DNA of 64,000 nucleotides, from positions 64,683,407 to 64,747,406 of the forward strand of contig OX638372.1 of the NCBI GenBank assembly GCA_951812925.1, written 5' to 3'. Under the pieces are notes generated by a model. That model ran no database searches and was not told where the DNA came from. It saw only the letters and a program-made list of their open reading frames with translations. Within the stretch, counting starts at the first letter, position 1. Each line of letters starts with the position of its first letter. The position numbers and the translations under genes are program-made. This DNA comes from Calliopum simillimum (taxonomy: Eukaryota; Arthropoda; Insecta; Diptera; Lauxaniidae). Positions 1 to 10,860 of this stretch are shown here, one piece after another.

Positions 1-29
1 ATTAAATTTGCTCCCCTGAACCCATTTTT

Positions 30-984
30 CTAACCTTTTTCTTTACGTCCTTCATTAAATTTTTTGACCACACGGTTCCAGTTGTATTTGAACTTTTTTA
101 CTGAATCTGCGGGCTTACATGTTTGCTTTAAATCTCTTTTTATAATTGCCCAAAATCTTTCTATTGGCCGAAGTTCTGGGCAGTTTGGTGGGTTAAGCTC
201 TTTCTTTACATAATCAAGATTATCACATTCGTACCAATTTACCACGGAAGATGCATGGTGACAGGAAGCAAGGTCAGGCCAAAAAAGTGGCTTATTAGAG
301 TGCTCTTTAATAAGCGGAAGAGTTCTCTTCTTAAGACACTCCTTGAGGTATATTTCTTGGTTCATTGTTTTGTTTGTGACGAAATGAGAAGAAACCTTAC
401 CGCACTGACGAATTGCTTGCCAAACCATGAGTTTTTTTCCAAATTTTTCACATTGAATTGACTTATCGGCTGTAGTTACCTTCTCTTTTTTATTAACTGT
501 AAAAAATTGGGGGCCTGGTAGGGTTTTGTAGTCCAATTTGACGGAAGTTTCATCATCCATTACAATGCATTCAAATTTTTTGTTTAATATATGGCGATAC
601 TTTGCTTCTTTTTGGACGTTTCTGCTTTTCATAGGTTCTAAAGTTGTTCCTCACCTTAACACGTTGGACAGTTGAAGACGAGGTACCACATTTTTTAGCG
701 CAATCACGAACAGATATTTCTTTTTCTTTTGTAAAAACACTTATTATTCTTTGGTCAATTTTTGATAATATTTTAGCTTTTTTTCGGCCTCTTCCAGGTA
801 AATCATCAAGAGTATAATGCTCTGTAAACTGCTTTATAGTTTTCTGAACCGCCCATACGCTAACGCCTTCTTCTTTGGCAATTTTTCTGTAAGACATTAT
901 TTTCTTACACCATTTGCAAAGAATTGCCTCGAGTTGTTTTGGATTAAGTCCCTTCATTGCTAACGCCTTTGAAAAATTTTCCAA
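30..984 (-). pseudogene. Tc1-like transposase, DD37E type (broken)
   Basis: Two overlapping frames (984-571 and 632-30) form one transposase with a frameshift near 600. The N-terminal half has helix-turn-helix DNA-binding domains (MSYRKIAKEEGVSVWAVQ; SVRDCAKKCGTSSSTVQR) with a GRGRKK basic linker. The catalytic half shows the first Asp in CIVMDDET, the second in FWPDLASCHH and the Glu in CPELRPIERFW. There are 37 residues between second Asp and Glu, which places it in the DD37E lineage of the IS630-Tc1-mariner superfamily. The stop at 30 looks natural, but the left terminal repeat lies outside the window. It sits 3' of the receptor gene. Without repair it cannot make active enzyme. Confidence 0.85.
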
Positions 985-1720
985 ACTAAATTAATTTTTC
1001 GAAACAACATAAATGTCATATTTTATTGACATAAGTTGCTAAGACATTGCACAATCAACGCCTGCTTTATAAGGTGTTTAAAATGTACTCATAAATAATG
1101 GCACGGTCCTTACAATACCTTTATAAATAGAGGACGATCATAAAAACTGAAGCGCTTTTTTATTTTTAGACGTTTATACTGAATAATCCCCGGTTTCCTT
1201 ACAATTTTTCGGTCGGGTTTACACAAAAATTAACCTGACACAACAAAATGGATAACATGTTGGTGTTTAGGAAGCCAAAATATATGTATTTCAAACACTT
1301 TTCAAACCTCTTGAGGTTTTTTGACTGTTGTATATTAGCGGAATCATACGACTTATTTCAAACTCTGAGGGCACAAAAATCTGTTTGATATTATATCCGA
1401 GATCCTATTGCAATGGATTGTATTAACTTAACTCTTACTCGAACGCACTTTTTTATAGGAAATTTCTTGTGCTACAAAATTGTGGTACAACATTTTTCTC
1501 CAGAAGTAACCGTATTTCAAACCTTTTGAATTCTCATATTTAAACAAATTCATTACTGCTATTATTTCAAAATAATTCCATATTATTAAATATTTGACAT
1601 TAATTGCTTATTTCATTTTAATTAACTTTATTTTTTTTTTTTTAAAGAACCCTATTAGAGATTAGGTACATAAAAAATCTACTTTTAATACGTATATGAA
1701 TCAATTACATTTAAATTAAA
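985..1720. other. Intergenic stretch with no recognised feature
   Basis: AT-rich sequence between the DD37E element and the receptor 3' end. It probably includes the element's 5' end and terminal repeat near 990-1060, which I could not define. No coding frame of note. Confidence 0.4.
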
Positions 1721-1723
1721 TTT

Positions 1724-1729
1724 TTTATT
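1724..1729 (-). promoter_or_regulatory. Candidate polyadenylation signal of the receptor gene
   Basis: AATAAA on the minus strand, about 210 nt past the stop codon, is the first canonical hexamer downstream. The intervening sequence would be a short 3' UTR. A longer UTR using later A-rich sites is possible. Confidence 0.35.
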
Positions 1730-1937
1730 CAACTAACTTTGCGTATTTGTACGCTTTGGTATTCCCATTATTCTATTGGTGATTGTTTGAAGATAACAAC
1801 CCATACGTAACGTTGCAAGCCGTAGAGCACAACACCACAACCATATCGAGTTAGATAAAAACAAACTCATGAATTTGAAACAACCAACACCACCTTTATA
1901 CCACTTCCGTCGTTGATATTTGGTACACATCTACGCC

Positions 1938-2346
1938 TCATCGTCGCGGACTATCGAGCGCATGATTGGACAACAATGTCACGCTTGTTGTCATCACAAT
2001 GGGACTACCACCATCACCGGAGTGTGAGTTAAGGGTTTTAGGACGTTTCTGCCAGAATTTTTCACCATTCAAATGTATCCCTTTGAAAGTGTCGAGAAAA
2101 GCGCGTCGGAAGCCAGCATTCATGAAGCAATAGGTGATTGGATTACAACAACTCGATGAGTAGGCCAGCAATTGAAAGAAACTTATCGATGTATAGTCAA
2201 TGTATTCATACATTGCCTGACCGACAAACATGCCCACAGTGTTAATGACATACAGCGGTGTCCAACAGATGAAGAACTCTAGCACCAGGACAAATAGCAT
2301 TTTGACGACACGTTTTTTGCTCTCTAGATTTTTAGTTGCATTTGAC
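1938..2346 (-). CDS. CCKLR: CCK-like/sulfakinin receptor, last exon with TM6, TM7 and C-tail
   Basis: This is the terminal coding exon, with acceptor CCACACAG before GTCAAATG and a TGA stop. The phase joins the preceding exon as ALR-R-SNATKNLESKKRVVK, the conserved basic junction of ICL3 and TM6. TM6 is MLFVLVLEFFICWTPLYVI, with the CWxP motif. ECL3 is followed by TM7, LLAYSSSCCNPITYCFMN, with the NPxxY-type motif NPITY. Helix 8 (AGFRRAFLDTFKG) and a Ser/Thr-rich tail ending LDSPRR complete it. YSSSCCNPITYCFMN is near-diagnostic for the CCK-like receptor group. An ATG within TM6 can start a shorter frame at 2300, but splice evidence makes it internal. Confidence 0.95.
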
Positions 2347-2539
2347 CTGTGTGGAGGTGAAAAAAAAAAAATTTAAATTGGATATTAATAATTTAATTAA
2401 TTTTAAATTTGTTTAAAAATGGCAACCCAAAAAAATTCAATTTAAAATTTTATTAGCTAAAACAATTGCAAAATAAATATTGATATTTGCACAGTGAATG
2501 AGGGTATTTTTCATTTCATCCAGAGGTTCCCTAACTCTC

Positions 2540-3020
2540 TTTAACAAAACCCAACATTGCCGTTCCAATATGGCTGTTAAAAATTCAAAACGGTGGACTG
2601 TATTTAAAAAAAAACTAATGCTAACCAAATTTCGTGCATGGGGGATTTTTGAGTAGCTAATCACGAATCCAGGGTCGGATTTGCAAAATTCGAAGTTTCG
2701 GATCCAAAATGGCGTACAATATTTTTAAAAATCAACCGACTTTTTTGAAATTTTGTATATGAGCGTTTTTGAGGTCGCTGATCAAGAATCCGAAGTCGGA
2801 TTTACAAAATTCAAGATGGAGAATACAAAATGACGGATAAAATTTTCATAAATCAACCGTCAGTCATCTTGGGTCCGCCATCTCGAATTTTCTAAATCCG
2901 ACCCCGGATTCGTGATTAGCGACCCAAAAACCCGCATGTATGAAATTTGGTTCAAATAAGTTTATTTTTAAATAAAATCCACCATATTGAATTTTTGACC
3001 GCCACATTGGAATATTGAGT
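2540..3020. repeat. Intronic inverted repeat with GAATCCG-type motif
   Basis: Arms at about 2555-2700 and 2880-3016 are imperfect reverse complements. AATCACGAATCCAGGGTCGG on the left mirrors CCGACCCCGGATTCGTGATT on the right, and CCAATATGGC mirrors GCCACATTGG further out. A related motif recurs at 41210-41400 and inside the hairpin at 4189-4418, so this is an old dispersed family. No target duplication was resolved. It lies in the last intron of the receptor gene. Confidence 0.55.
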
Positions 3021-3709
3021 ATGCGAGGCGTCATGTAGGTTTCAGGGGTTTTTCAGACTACTTATTATCTAGACGATGGAATCCATCGGTTACTGAACCA
3101 TTTCAACAACTTTTCAAATTCAAATTTTCATGTGTGATTTTAAATCCAACACATTCAACTCCTTAAAAGTATAAACGACAACACTACTCAACACTCAAAA
3201 TTTTTCTGAGGTCAGACTATGTAATTATTATTCTTTGCTATTAACGTAATAAGAATACGTAAACGGAATTTTTCTATCAAATTTCGGTTTTCAAATAAAA
3301 AGAAAACTCACATTAGCGCGAAACACAACAGCTGTTTTTGGGCGACATTCGAGTGGGACATCTTTAAGTCAAGTCCATTTGCGCTCGGACTCTTCTGACT
3401 CATACATTTTGTCTTGGTTAGAGTTTCGTCGCCAAAACAATTTTTCACCCTTGTTGAGATAAACCTACACGAAATTTTCGCGTGAAACATAAATCCATTT
3501 TCTTTTATGGATTGAATTTTTCAAGTGAATAAAGCACAATGTTACAATGCAAACTGAAAGATGATATCTGAAGAAATTTACCCTTCAAAATTTCAAACTT
3601 TCAACTGTCATAAAATTTTGCATCGGAAAACACTAGGGGTAGGTACTATATCCTCGAAACTACTGAAGCAACCTACTTATATGAAAATATTTGTAGTAGT
3701 CGGAACTAA
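3021..3709. other. Intron sequence with nothing recognised
   Basis: Part of the last receptor intron. Open frames here are short and show no family signature, codon bias or partner exons. Confidence 0.4.
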
Positions 3710-4140
3710 AAAAATTAGTAAGGGCAAAGGTAGTATCACCCTAACTGTTCAAAAATTCATTACCATACACTGAAGCATTTTGTAAGTTTTGCTTGCAACA
3801 TTGAGTATATGGGACAATCCACGCTCTCTTGTCCGAATCAATCAAGTTTTTGATTAGAGCTTGCATTTACTATCATTAGTGTCTGAGTGAATTTTTGTTG
3901 GATTACCTCACAAAAAAAAGCTTCCAGTATAGCTTTTTAAAAACTTTATAGGAGATACCACGCCCGTTTGCCTAAATTCATTTAGTTCCTGCTCAAAGTA
4001 TGTACTTAGGTATTATCCCCAGTATTTACTTATGTGTGTTTTGGTTGCAATAATGCTCTTATTATTTCATTTTTAATATTTTTTTGAATGGGCGGTAGGC
4101 GTTGACCGTTAAACATGCTATCGGTATATGGTATAAAAAT
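3710..4140 (+). mobile_element. INE-1-like (Helentron-type) repeat, degenerate copy A
   Basis: Matches the three clearer copies at 16290, 53341 and 62781 through landmarks such as TTAGTAAGGG at the start, CTCTTGTCCGA, AGAGCTTGCATTTA, GTGTCTGAGTGAA, a GATACCACGCCC block and GGGCGGTAGGCGT. It lacks the terminal part that carries the TGATCAAGAATATATATACT block. It is probably truncated where the hairpin element begins. Confidence 0.5.
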
Positions 4141-4163
4141 ATATCAAACGTTGCAGAAAATAA

Positions 4164-4449
4164 CACAGGCCCAAAAAAAAAGTGCCCTGCGCGAAAGATC
4201 AGACCACCTGAACTTTATGTTTTCGGGGTCGCTGAATCCGAATATGGTGCCAGATTAGCGAAATTGGTTCGCGTTTTTTCAGAAACCAGCAAAAATCAGT
4301 AATTTTCAGCATTATTGTTGATTTCTGAAAAAACGCGAACCAATTTCGCTAATCTGGCACCATATTCGGATTCAGCGACCCCGAAAACATAAAGTTCAGG
4401 TGGTCTGATCTTTCGCGCATGGTAATTTTTTTTTTTTTGTGGGCCTGTG
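4164..4449. mobile_element. Hairpin MITE with perfect 97-bp arms and TAA target duplication
   Basis: The ends are CACAGGCCC and its complement GGGCCTGTG, flanked on both sides by TAA (4161-4163 and 4450-4452). Inside, 4189-4285 and 4322-4418 appear to be perfect reverse complements around a 36-nt loop. A 3-bp TWA duplication is typical of PIF/Harbinger elements, but no transposase is present and the TIR is short, so the assignment is tentative. It lies in a receptor intron, so it should be transcribed in the pre-mRNA. Confidence 0.65.
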
Positions 4450-5339
4450 TAATGGTTATTTCAAAACTGAAGAAATTTTTCAAATTGTTCTGGCAGATTC
4501 TTTTAAAAGCGTGATTTATTGACAAAAAAAATAAGCCTTTTGTGATCAAAGCATAATTTTGACACCAATACCTTAAAATTTGGACCACATATAAAATTGA
4601 TTTGTTTTGAATGAAAAAATTTAACAAAGATGTGATGGAAAAATTTAATCGAAGTATTCTTATTAGCCCAGGAAAATAAGACGAAAAAAGAGCTGCTGTG
4701 CGAAAAAATTCCAAGTGAATTTTTTTCACCGGGATTATATTTATTTATGCATGGTTAATAATGTGTTAAACGTCCATTGAAGTCCATTGTGCGCATAAAA
4801 AGTTATTCAGGCTCAAAGGTCGCTAAAATCAGTTTTTTGCAAATATCTCGCTAACGCAAACTTTTACAGAAAAATTTTTCGCCTCAATTTTCTAACACAG
4901 GAAATTTCCTATTTAAAGATGTAACAAATGTTTTTGTGTAGCTTATAGTTTAGGAGATAACCCAATTAAAAAAGTTGTGCACAATTTTTATATGTAAATG
5001 CTACGTATAAGCTCATATTAAAATATTTTACTTTTAAAATTGCGAATACTCTTTAACGAGGAGTCGTACAAAAAAAATTAAAAAACCGTTCAATAGATAA
5101 TTGGATTCTGTACACACCGTATTAAATTTTTTTTGGAGCGACTCATGGTCCAAGTGATATTCTTCAAAAACCGTTAAGGTTTCGAAAATACTGGTTTTTG
5201 AAGGATATCTCTGAAACGGTAAGTCATATGATAAAAAGCAACAGCATCAATTTTATAGAGAATCACAGGTCTACAATAAAATAAGCCGTATGTATACACA
5301 TTGAAGAACCCGTTTAGAAGATAATAAAAGAAACCATAA

Positions 5340-5590
5340 AAATTGCGGCATTATTTCCATACAATATAAATCCGAACTTAGAATTGCTCTACTGCATATG
5401 GTTTTTATGAGATCTTACCCTAAATGTGCAAAAATGCCATTTCTTGCTATTTTTGAAGCTTTATAAAAAGACAACGTGACTTTCGGTCGTAAAATCTGAT
5501 ACGGTAAATGAAAGAACCTGGATTTTTCTTTAAAACCTAATTTTAATTATTTCGATACATTTAGTTGTCTCTGGCTACTTGTTGAGATCG
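5340..5590 (+). repeat. Solitary copy of the module shared by the CACGG fold-back elements
   Basis: The order of landmarks matches the arms of the elements at 17917, 20334, 29294 and 30955: AGAATTGCTCTA, a GAGAT-type block, CTATTTTTGAAGCT, then TTCGGTCGTAAAATCTGATA and TTTAAAACCTAATTTTAATT. No inverted second arm was found here. The flank 4800-5340 (TTTTTGAAGGATATCTCTGAAACGG) looks like a further decayed part of the same kind of element. Confidence 0.5.
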
Positions 5591-5775
5591 AATAAAAAAT
5601 ATCTATTCTGTGAGACCCGACAAATAAGAAAGTTCGAGTTTTATTATTTTTGTCGACTACCTATATTATAACAAAAGTTTGGAGCCTATGCGGATCATTA
5701 TTGAACGAAAAATCACAGCACATTTCTTTTATTTTCTCTTTAAAGAAATATTTTTTATTTCCACCCACTTCTTAC

Positions 5776-6082
5776 CTTCTTAATGCTGAGTCTGTCACTT
5801 TGAGTGATGGCGTCATTGGAGACTTCCGTCGGTCCACATCGAGCTGTTGTTGCGATTGATGCTGCCGCTGCTGATGCAATTGAAAACGTTGTTGCTGTGG
5901 CACATTTATCACTGTCATTGATGGTGAACTGCCAACTGTCGTTGAAGTGCAACCGCCATTTCTGCCGCTGTTACCATTAACACCTGCACCGTTGTAGCTT
6001 CCGGATGCAGAGCGCATGGAATAGAATTGTTTGCGTCCATCTGTATATAACTTTCGTGATTTACTTGGCTGTGTGATGTCGT
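5776..6082 (-). CDS. CCKLR: CCK-like/sulfakinin receptor, exon for central ICL3
   Basis: This 307-bp exon has acceptor phase 1 and donor phase 2. The acceptor CAAACTCAG precedes ACGACATC; the donor is AAG then GTAAGA. The frame that fits both neighbours reads DDITQPSKSRKLYTDGRK, a Ser/Gly/Asn-rich stretch, then a Gln/His-rich stretch (PQQQRFQLHQQRQHQSQQQ) and ends DRRKSPMTPSLKVTDSALR. This is low-complexity third-intracellular-loop sequence, so the identity rests on splice phase and position rather than motifs. Two other frames are open over part of it but do not join in phase. The SPMTP and RRKS segments are possible kinase sites by inspection only. The next exon begins 3.4 kb downstream. 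Confidence 0.82.
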
Positions 6083-7672
6083 CTGAGTTTGTGGTGGCAC
6101 GAGCAAGAAAAGAAAATGAAAAGTGATATTTATTCAAAACTGTGCCAAATGTCAGACGGTTAAGTGAGAGCTTATAAAAATAAATTTTAAAAATCTTATA
6201 CAACTTTGGTTGACCCTAAGCTTGATAACTGTAGGGGCAAAATTTTTAATCCATTCATGCATAGCAGCCAAGTTTAAATAGAGTGTCTGTTGAAAAATAA
6301 AAAGTTTCGCTAAATATTTTTAGTTTCAGAGGCGTTGCCTGAACAGTTGGTGCCATTAATATCACTTTATAATTAGAAAGACGTGTCGTAGACCTCGTAA
6401 ACCTAACAAGCATTAATTTCTGTCTGGAGCAAAACCTAAGCTTGATAAGCAAAATATTTAAATTTTTACTACATTAAGACGAAACAAAACCTCTTATTCG
6501 ACACAAATGTTCACACATTCAAAATTATGCAGCTTTTTAACATTTTTAATTTTTCTACCGAAAATTCTAAAAACAAAATCTATGCACTTTAGTTCATAAA
6601 ATCTCTACTTCCTTTCATTCCTTTCTTCGTATTCTATCCTTTTATTTTGGGTGCCAAAAAGTGGCAAAAAAAAGGCAAAACAATTTTAAATGAAAAAAAA
6701 AAAAAAAAACAACGTAGCGTAACTTGAAATAAAATTAAAATACTTTACATAACTGAGCATTAATTAAAATGCCGTTTTAATGTAAATATGTACAAACACC
6801 GAAAAAACCAAATTGTATTATGGTTTACTGAGGAGAGGGGCAACGACATTATACTTTCAGAACACTCTGAACTTTAGGATGAAACGATGTTATGTCTGCC
6901 TTTGGTTCATTTCCAGTTGAATAAAAATTTTAAGTTGTTGAACTGTTAATTGAATTAAACTCTTGATGTTTACCAGCATCGTTGAAGTCATTTGAACACC
7001 AGGGACTTTTCACAACACCCACTTGCAAATGTGGATGCCTTGAAAATGCTGCAGTGATAAATACGAAAAAAAAGTTGTAATTAAAGTGGCTTTTGTTGTA
7101 CTTTGCTCATTAAGGAAAAGGCAAAATGTTTGTTAAGCTTTCAAGCCCTTATGCTTAGCTAGTACTTTCATCATAATAATATCTTACAAGTAGAAGAACT
7201 GTTATGGTCATATACAAATCAAATTTAATGACAATTACTTAATGCAGTTTACTGCATATTGTTAAAATATTTCTTAAAAATGACATCATGAAACCATTCC
7301 ACAAATAAATAGTTTTTTCACACTAGACATACATCAATATTCAAGTTTGTATTATAAGTATATATTGCTTACATCATAATAAATACAACAACTTAATGAT
7401 GGTAATTCTGTACGAAATTATTTCTCAGTCTCAAACCAAATTTTTCCATCTAATCTTCGATTCAATGGAATATCGTATATTTTTATTTAATTACATAGTT
7501 CGAAATAGTTTTGGCTGACTGCAAGCATTCCGAAAATAATTTGATTTCTACTACCCCAGTTCCTCAACATGTAACAGAGGTAATAATGATGTATGTAATA
7601 AGAAATTTTTGGTTGATAAATTGGCGCAGCGCAATAACAATAGTGTGCATGGAATTTTCCATTACCACACTG
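6083..7672. other. Intron sequence, nothing recognised
   Basis: Start of the 20.6-kb receptor intron. It is AT-rich with short homopolymer runs (an A run near 6700). Open frames on both strands lack family signatures. Confidence 0.4.
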
Positions 7673-9282
7673 CACAGTGGGAGATATCATATGAGGAGTG
7701 ATTTTTCAAAAGGGCGTAAAACCACTTCCAACCTCGAATAAACCTAAGTATGCCATCGCCATTACCATGCTAAAATGCATCCTCTAGTCCAAAATTCATC
7801 ACAAAAAATGCATTTTTCTAAGATAAAATCGTGATCAAAAGTCGCATTTCAGAACAAAAGGGCTTATTTCCATATATTTTCATAGACATTTTTAGAGTTT
7901 GATACAAAAAGACGTATTTTGAATAGTGGCCAAAAAAACTTTTAATATATTTTATATACCCCAGGCTATATAGGTGCTTACATACCATGCCTATAGACAA
8001 CAAAATAAACTTCCAAATGGTGAAATAAGAGTGATTTTGAAACAAAAGGGCTTATTTCCAAACGTTTCAGAACAAAAGGGCTTATTTCCAAATGTTTTTT
8101 ACTTTTTGCAATTACTGCAAATAGGTTACAACAAAAATGCTTAGGGGATTAGAATCTTTGGTCAACTCACTATAAGACAGGGGACATTAAAAAAAATATG
8201 TTATTGTAAACAGCCCATAAAAGTTTTTTCTCATTACTGAAAATTTGTTTAACATGGTTTTACGCCATTTTGAAAAATAACTCCTCATATATCATATCAT
8301 AGATTTAATTTATTTCAATTTTAAAGTAATCATCTAATGTTTTATTTCAAATAAATCAGTTTGTTTTCATTAAAGTTTTATTAATATCAATGACACATAT
8401 TTTCACTTTCATTGAATTTAATGAAACTTCAATGAAAATTTTCTTTATAAATTTCATTAAAATCGTCATTAAATTTATTGAAATTTAAAATTTGTTCCAT
8501 TAAATTTATTGAAATTTTAAATTTGTTCCAATAAATTTAATGAATTTTAGGTAAAAATTTTCATTAGAGTTTCACTTAATTTAATGAAACAAATATTTCC
8601 TTTCATTAAATTTAGTGATAATGTTAAATCTTTCATTACCACCAAATCAATTTTTTGATAGTGAAAGAAATGTCACTTTAGTGGAATTTTTTATTGAAAA
8701 TTGATATCTAAATTTAATGATAATAAAAAACTTTTTACTACTATAAATTGAATTTTTCATTAACACTAAATAAATTCCTTGATTATGAACATGTTTTCAC
8801 TAGAACTAAAATTAGTGAAAATAAAATTTAATGCAAAACGCCCTAGTCTGTCTAAAAGCAGTCGTGGTAGAGAAAACATAAATACCGAACCGGATAAAGC
8901 AAACCAAAAACATAGACTTTTTTAATAATCCTATACCTTGTAGGTAAAAATAAGAGATGTTGCGGAGCTTCGGTTTCGAAAGGTTGGAACTTCCGATTGA
9001 TTTCAGCCTCCAACTTGGGCTTAAATTTTTTTGATTCGATAGGTTAAAAATTTGTAGATTTAAATTGTTGAAACGTACGTAATTTCGCGGAATTTCTTGA
9101 AAAGTAAAGAAAGCGGAAAAGCAATGAAAGTTTCCAAAAATCATATCTTTTATCTCCAACTCCGGCTCCAAATTCGAACGCAATTCTGGCTCCGACTTTG
9201 GTTCCGGTAAAACCACCTTCGTAACATTCCTAGCAAAAATATGTAATATACATAAATTAGACGTATGAAATCTCCCACTGTG
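7673..9282. mobile_element. Non-autonomous element with CACAGTGGGAGAT ends
   Basis: Left end CACAGTGGGAGATATCATA is matched by the complement of the right end ATCTCCCACTGTG. Flanking 5-mers are CACTG and CACCG, four of five identical. A second pairing (TGAGGAGTGATTTTTCAAAA at 7692 with its complement near 8270) suggests the right arm was split by later DNA at about 8298-9262. The middle (8300-8830) is an AT-rich cryptic repeat of TCATTAAATTTATTGAAA-like units. A CACAGTG heptamer with 5-bp duplication would fit Transib, but the duplication is imperfect and no transposase remains. Confidence 0.45.
8300..8830. repeat. AT-rich degenerate tandem repeat
   Basis: Repeated variants of CATTAAATTTATTGAAATTT and TTTCATTAAATTTA occur on both strands with irregular spacing. 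It lies within the CACAGTGGG element and looks like a slippage-expanded simple sequence. Confidence 0.55.
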
Positions 9283-10310
9283 CACCGTTGACTGCTTTTG
9301 TACATCAGCTTGGTTTCTAAGTTGGTGTCAAATTCATAAGCGAATTACCTACTTGCTACTGAACAGAGACTGAATGTTTGAAGTTTCATTGCCCAGATTA
9401 TGTGATACAATGCCAAGCTCAAGCAATTAATGAACCGAAGGAAATACTATACGTTTTCTTGCGTGTATGTATGTGAAGTACTCGTATGTTGTTAGATAAG
9501 TATTATCAATGTACGTATACTGATGATGTTAATGAGTGTTGCTCTGGCATTTTTAATCACTATTCTTTAGATAGAATTGCATTCAAAAAGTGTGAGTTAA
9601 TTAAATCGGTCAATGGTAAAGAAATATAAACATTATCCCAGAAATAGTAAAATATAATAACAATAATAAATGTCTTACTTTCAATGGAGACGTTGCGAGC
9701 AAGAACTCCCTACGTTGAAAAATGGCTTTTCGAGATAATTCAATTTAATTTTTCCAAATGCTATAGTAATATTCGTTAAATAGATATATAAATATTTTTC
9801 AACCTTATTTTGTGATCAGAACTGAAAATTGCAGTTAAGTACATATACGTATATACGAATAGTTGAAGACCCAAACGTTTCAAAGGAATAAGTCCACTTA
9901 GGGCGTTCTTGCAGACAAGGCCTCAATTAGTTATTTCCCAAAATATTTGTTTTTTAGGTATGAATCGATGTTTAAGCTTGGTTAGTACAAACCATATACA
10001 CTTTAAGTCAATGATATTTTGATGGGTGTACGAGTATTCAAAAATTGGTGACCTTGCCTGATCAGGAATCGCAGACATAACTTTGATAACAATATTCTAT
10101 TATCTACACTGAAGTTTTGCTAGCAATGTAAAATATGAAATTAAAATTAATTTTTAAAGTGTAATTCTGACAAATAATACCCCATATATATATCTTTCTG
10201 AATCGAATTGAATCCAATTGGCTCAACATAAAATAACGAGTTTTGGAGCAAAATTGGAGCTAAAGAACTTCTTCTTCAGAACTTGCAGCTATTGAATACA
10301 TAGTACATAC
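9283..10310. other. Intron sequence, nothing recognised
   Basis: No coding frame, inverted repeat or known element was recognised between the CACAGTGGG element and the small MITE at 10312. Confidence 0.4.
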
Positions 10311-10311
10311 A

Positions 10312-10535
10312 CAGAGCGGAGAAAAAACAACGTTTGTGAGTGTTTTAACTACGTTTCGTTGCTTATTTGGATTTAACAACGCTCCAAGCTCATATTTGTA
10401 TGGTGCATTGCTAAGTCACTCACAAACGTGGTTGAAACTTATTCAACAACGCTGGTAGCCAAGCGTAGTTACATCCGAATTAGCAACGAAAGTTCTCATC
10501 TACCGACGGAAACATATACGTCCATTTTCGCTCTG
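10312..10535. mobile_element. Small MITE-like hairpin, hAT-like ends
   Basis: Terminal CAGAGCGGAGAAAA and TTTTCGCTCTG are near complements, and internal blocks such as TTTCGTTGCTTATTTGGAT and ATCCGAATTAGCAACGAAA are also complementary. A CAGAG start resembles hAT ends, but the 8-bp flanks do not match, so ends may be misplaced or eroded. Confidence 0.4.
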
Positions 10536-10619
10536 CTAATTTAATGGACGTGAATTAAATCTCGAATCACACATCATTTTAAAGTTTATAAATTATGCTT
10601 TGATGTAAAGTACTTTAAA

Positions 10620-10860
10620 AAAAATTTATGGGCGGTTTTTTAAAAAAAAAATTCAAAAGTATTTTTAAGTTTAAAAATTTTTGGTAAAAAAAGTTATATT
10701 TTTTTATAAAAATAACACTTAAAAATGAATTGGACCAGTTGCTTACATATATCAATTTACAAACTTTGGTGTAAGCTAAAAATTTTTGAAAAAACACCCT
10801 TTTCATGAAGATGACTAAAAACGCCAACTTCAACACCCTGTATTTGAACAACAAATGGTA
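10620..10860 (+). repeat. Dispersed repeat, copy 1 (second copy near 54735)
   Basis: Shares ordered blocks with 54735-54950: AAAATTCAAAAGTATTTTTAA, a TTTTTGTAAAA-type run, TATCAATTTACAAA, and TTTTTGCAAAA/TTTTTGAAAAA followed by CAACTTCAA/CAATTTCAA. Identity is unknown and the two copies are strongly diverged. Confidence 0.4.

Noticed and set aside
5915..6106. Alternative open frame across the ICL3 exon
   Set aside because: It does not join either neighbouring exon in phase; the other frame does.
8812..9285. 157-codon minus-strand frame
   Set aside because: No recognised domain; it overlaps the end of the CACAGTGGG element and has an irregular Glu/Pro repeat, so it is probably chance.
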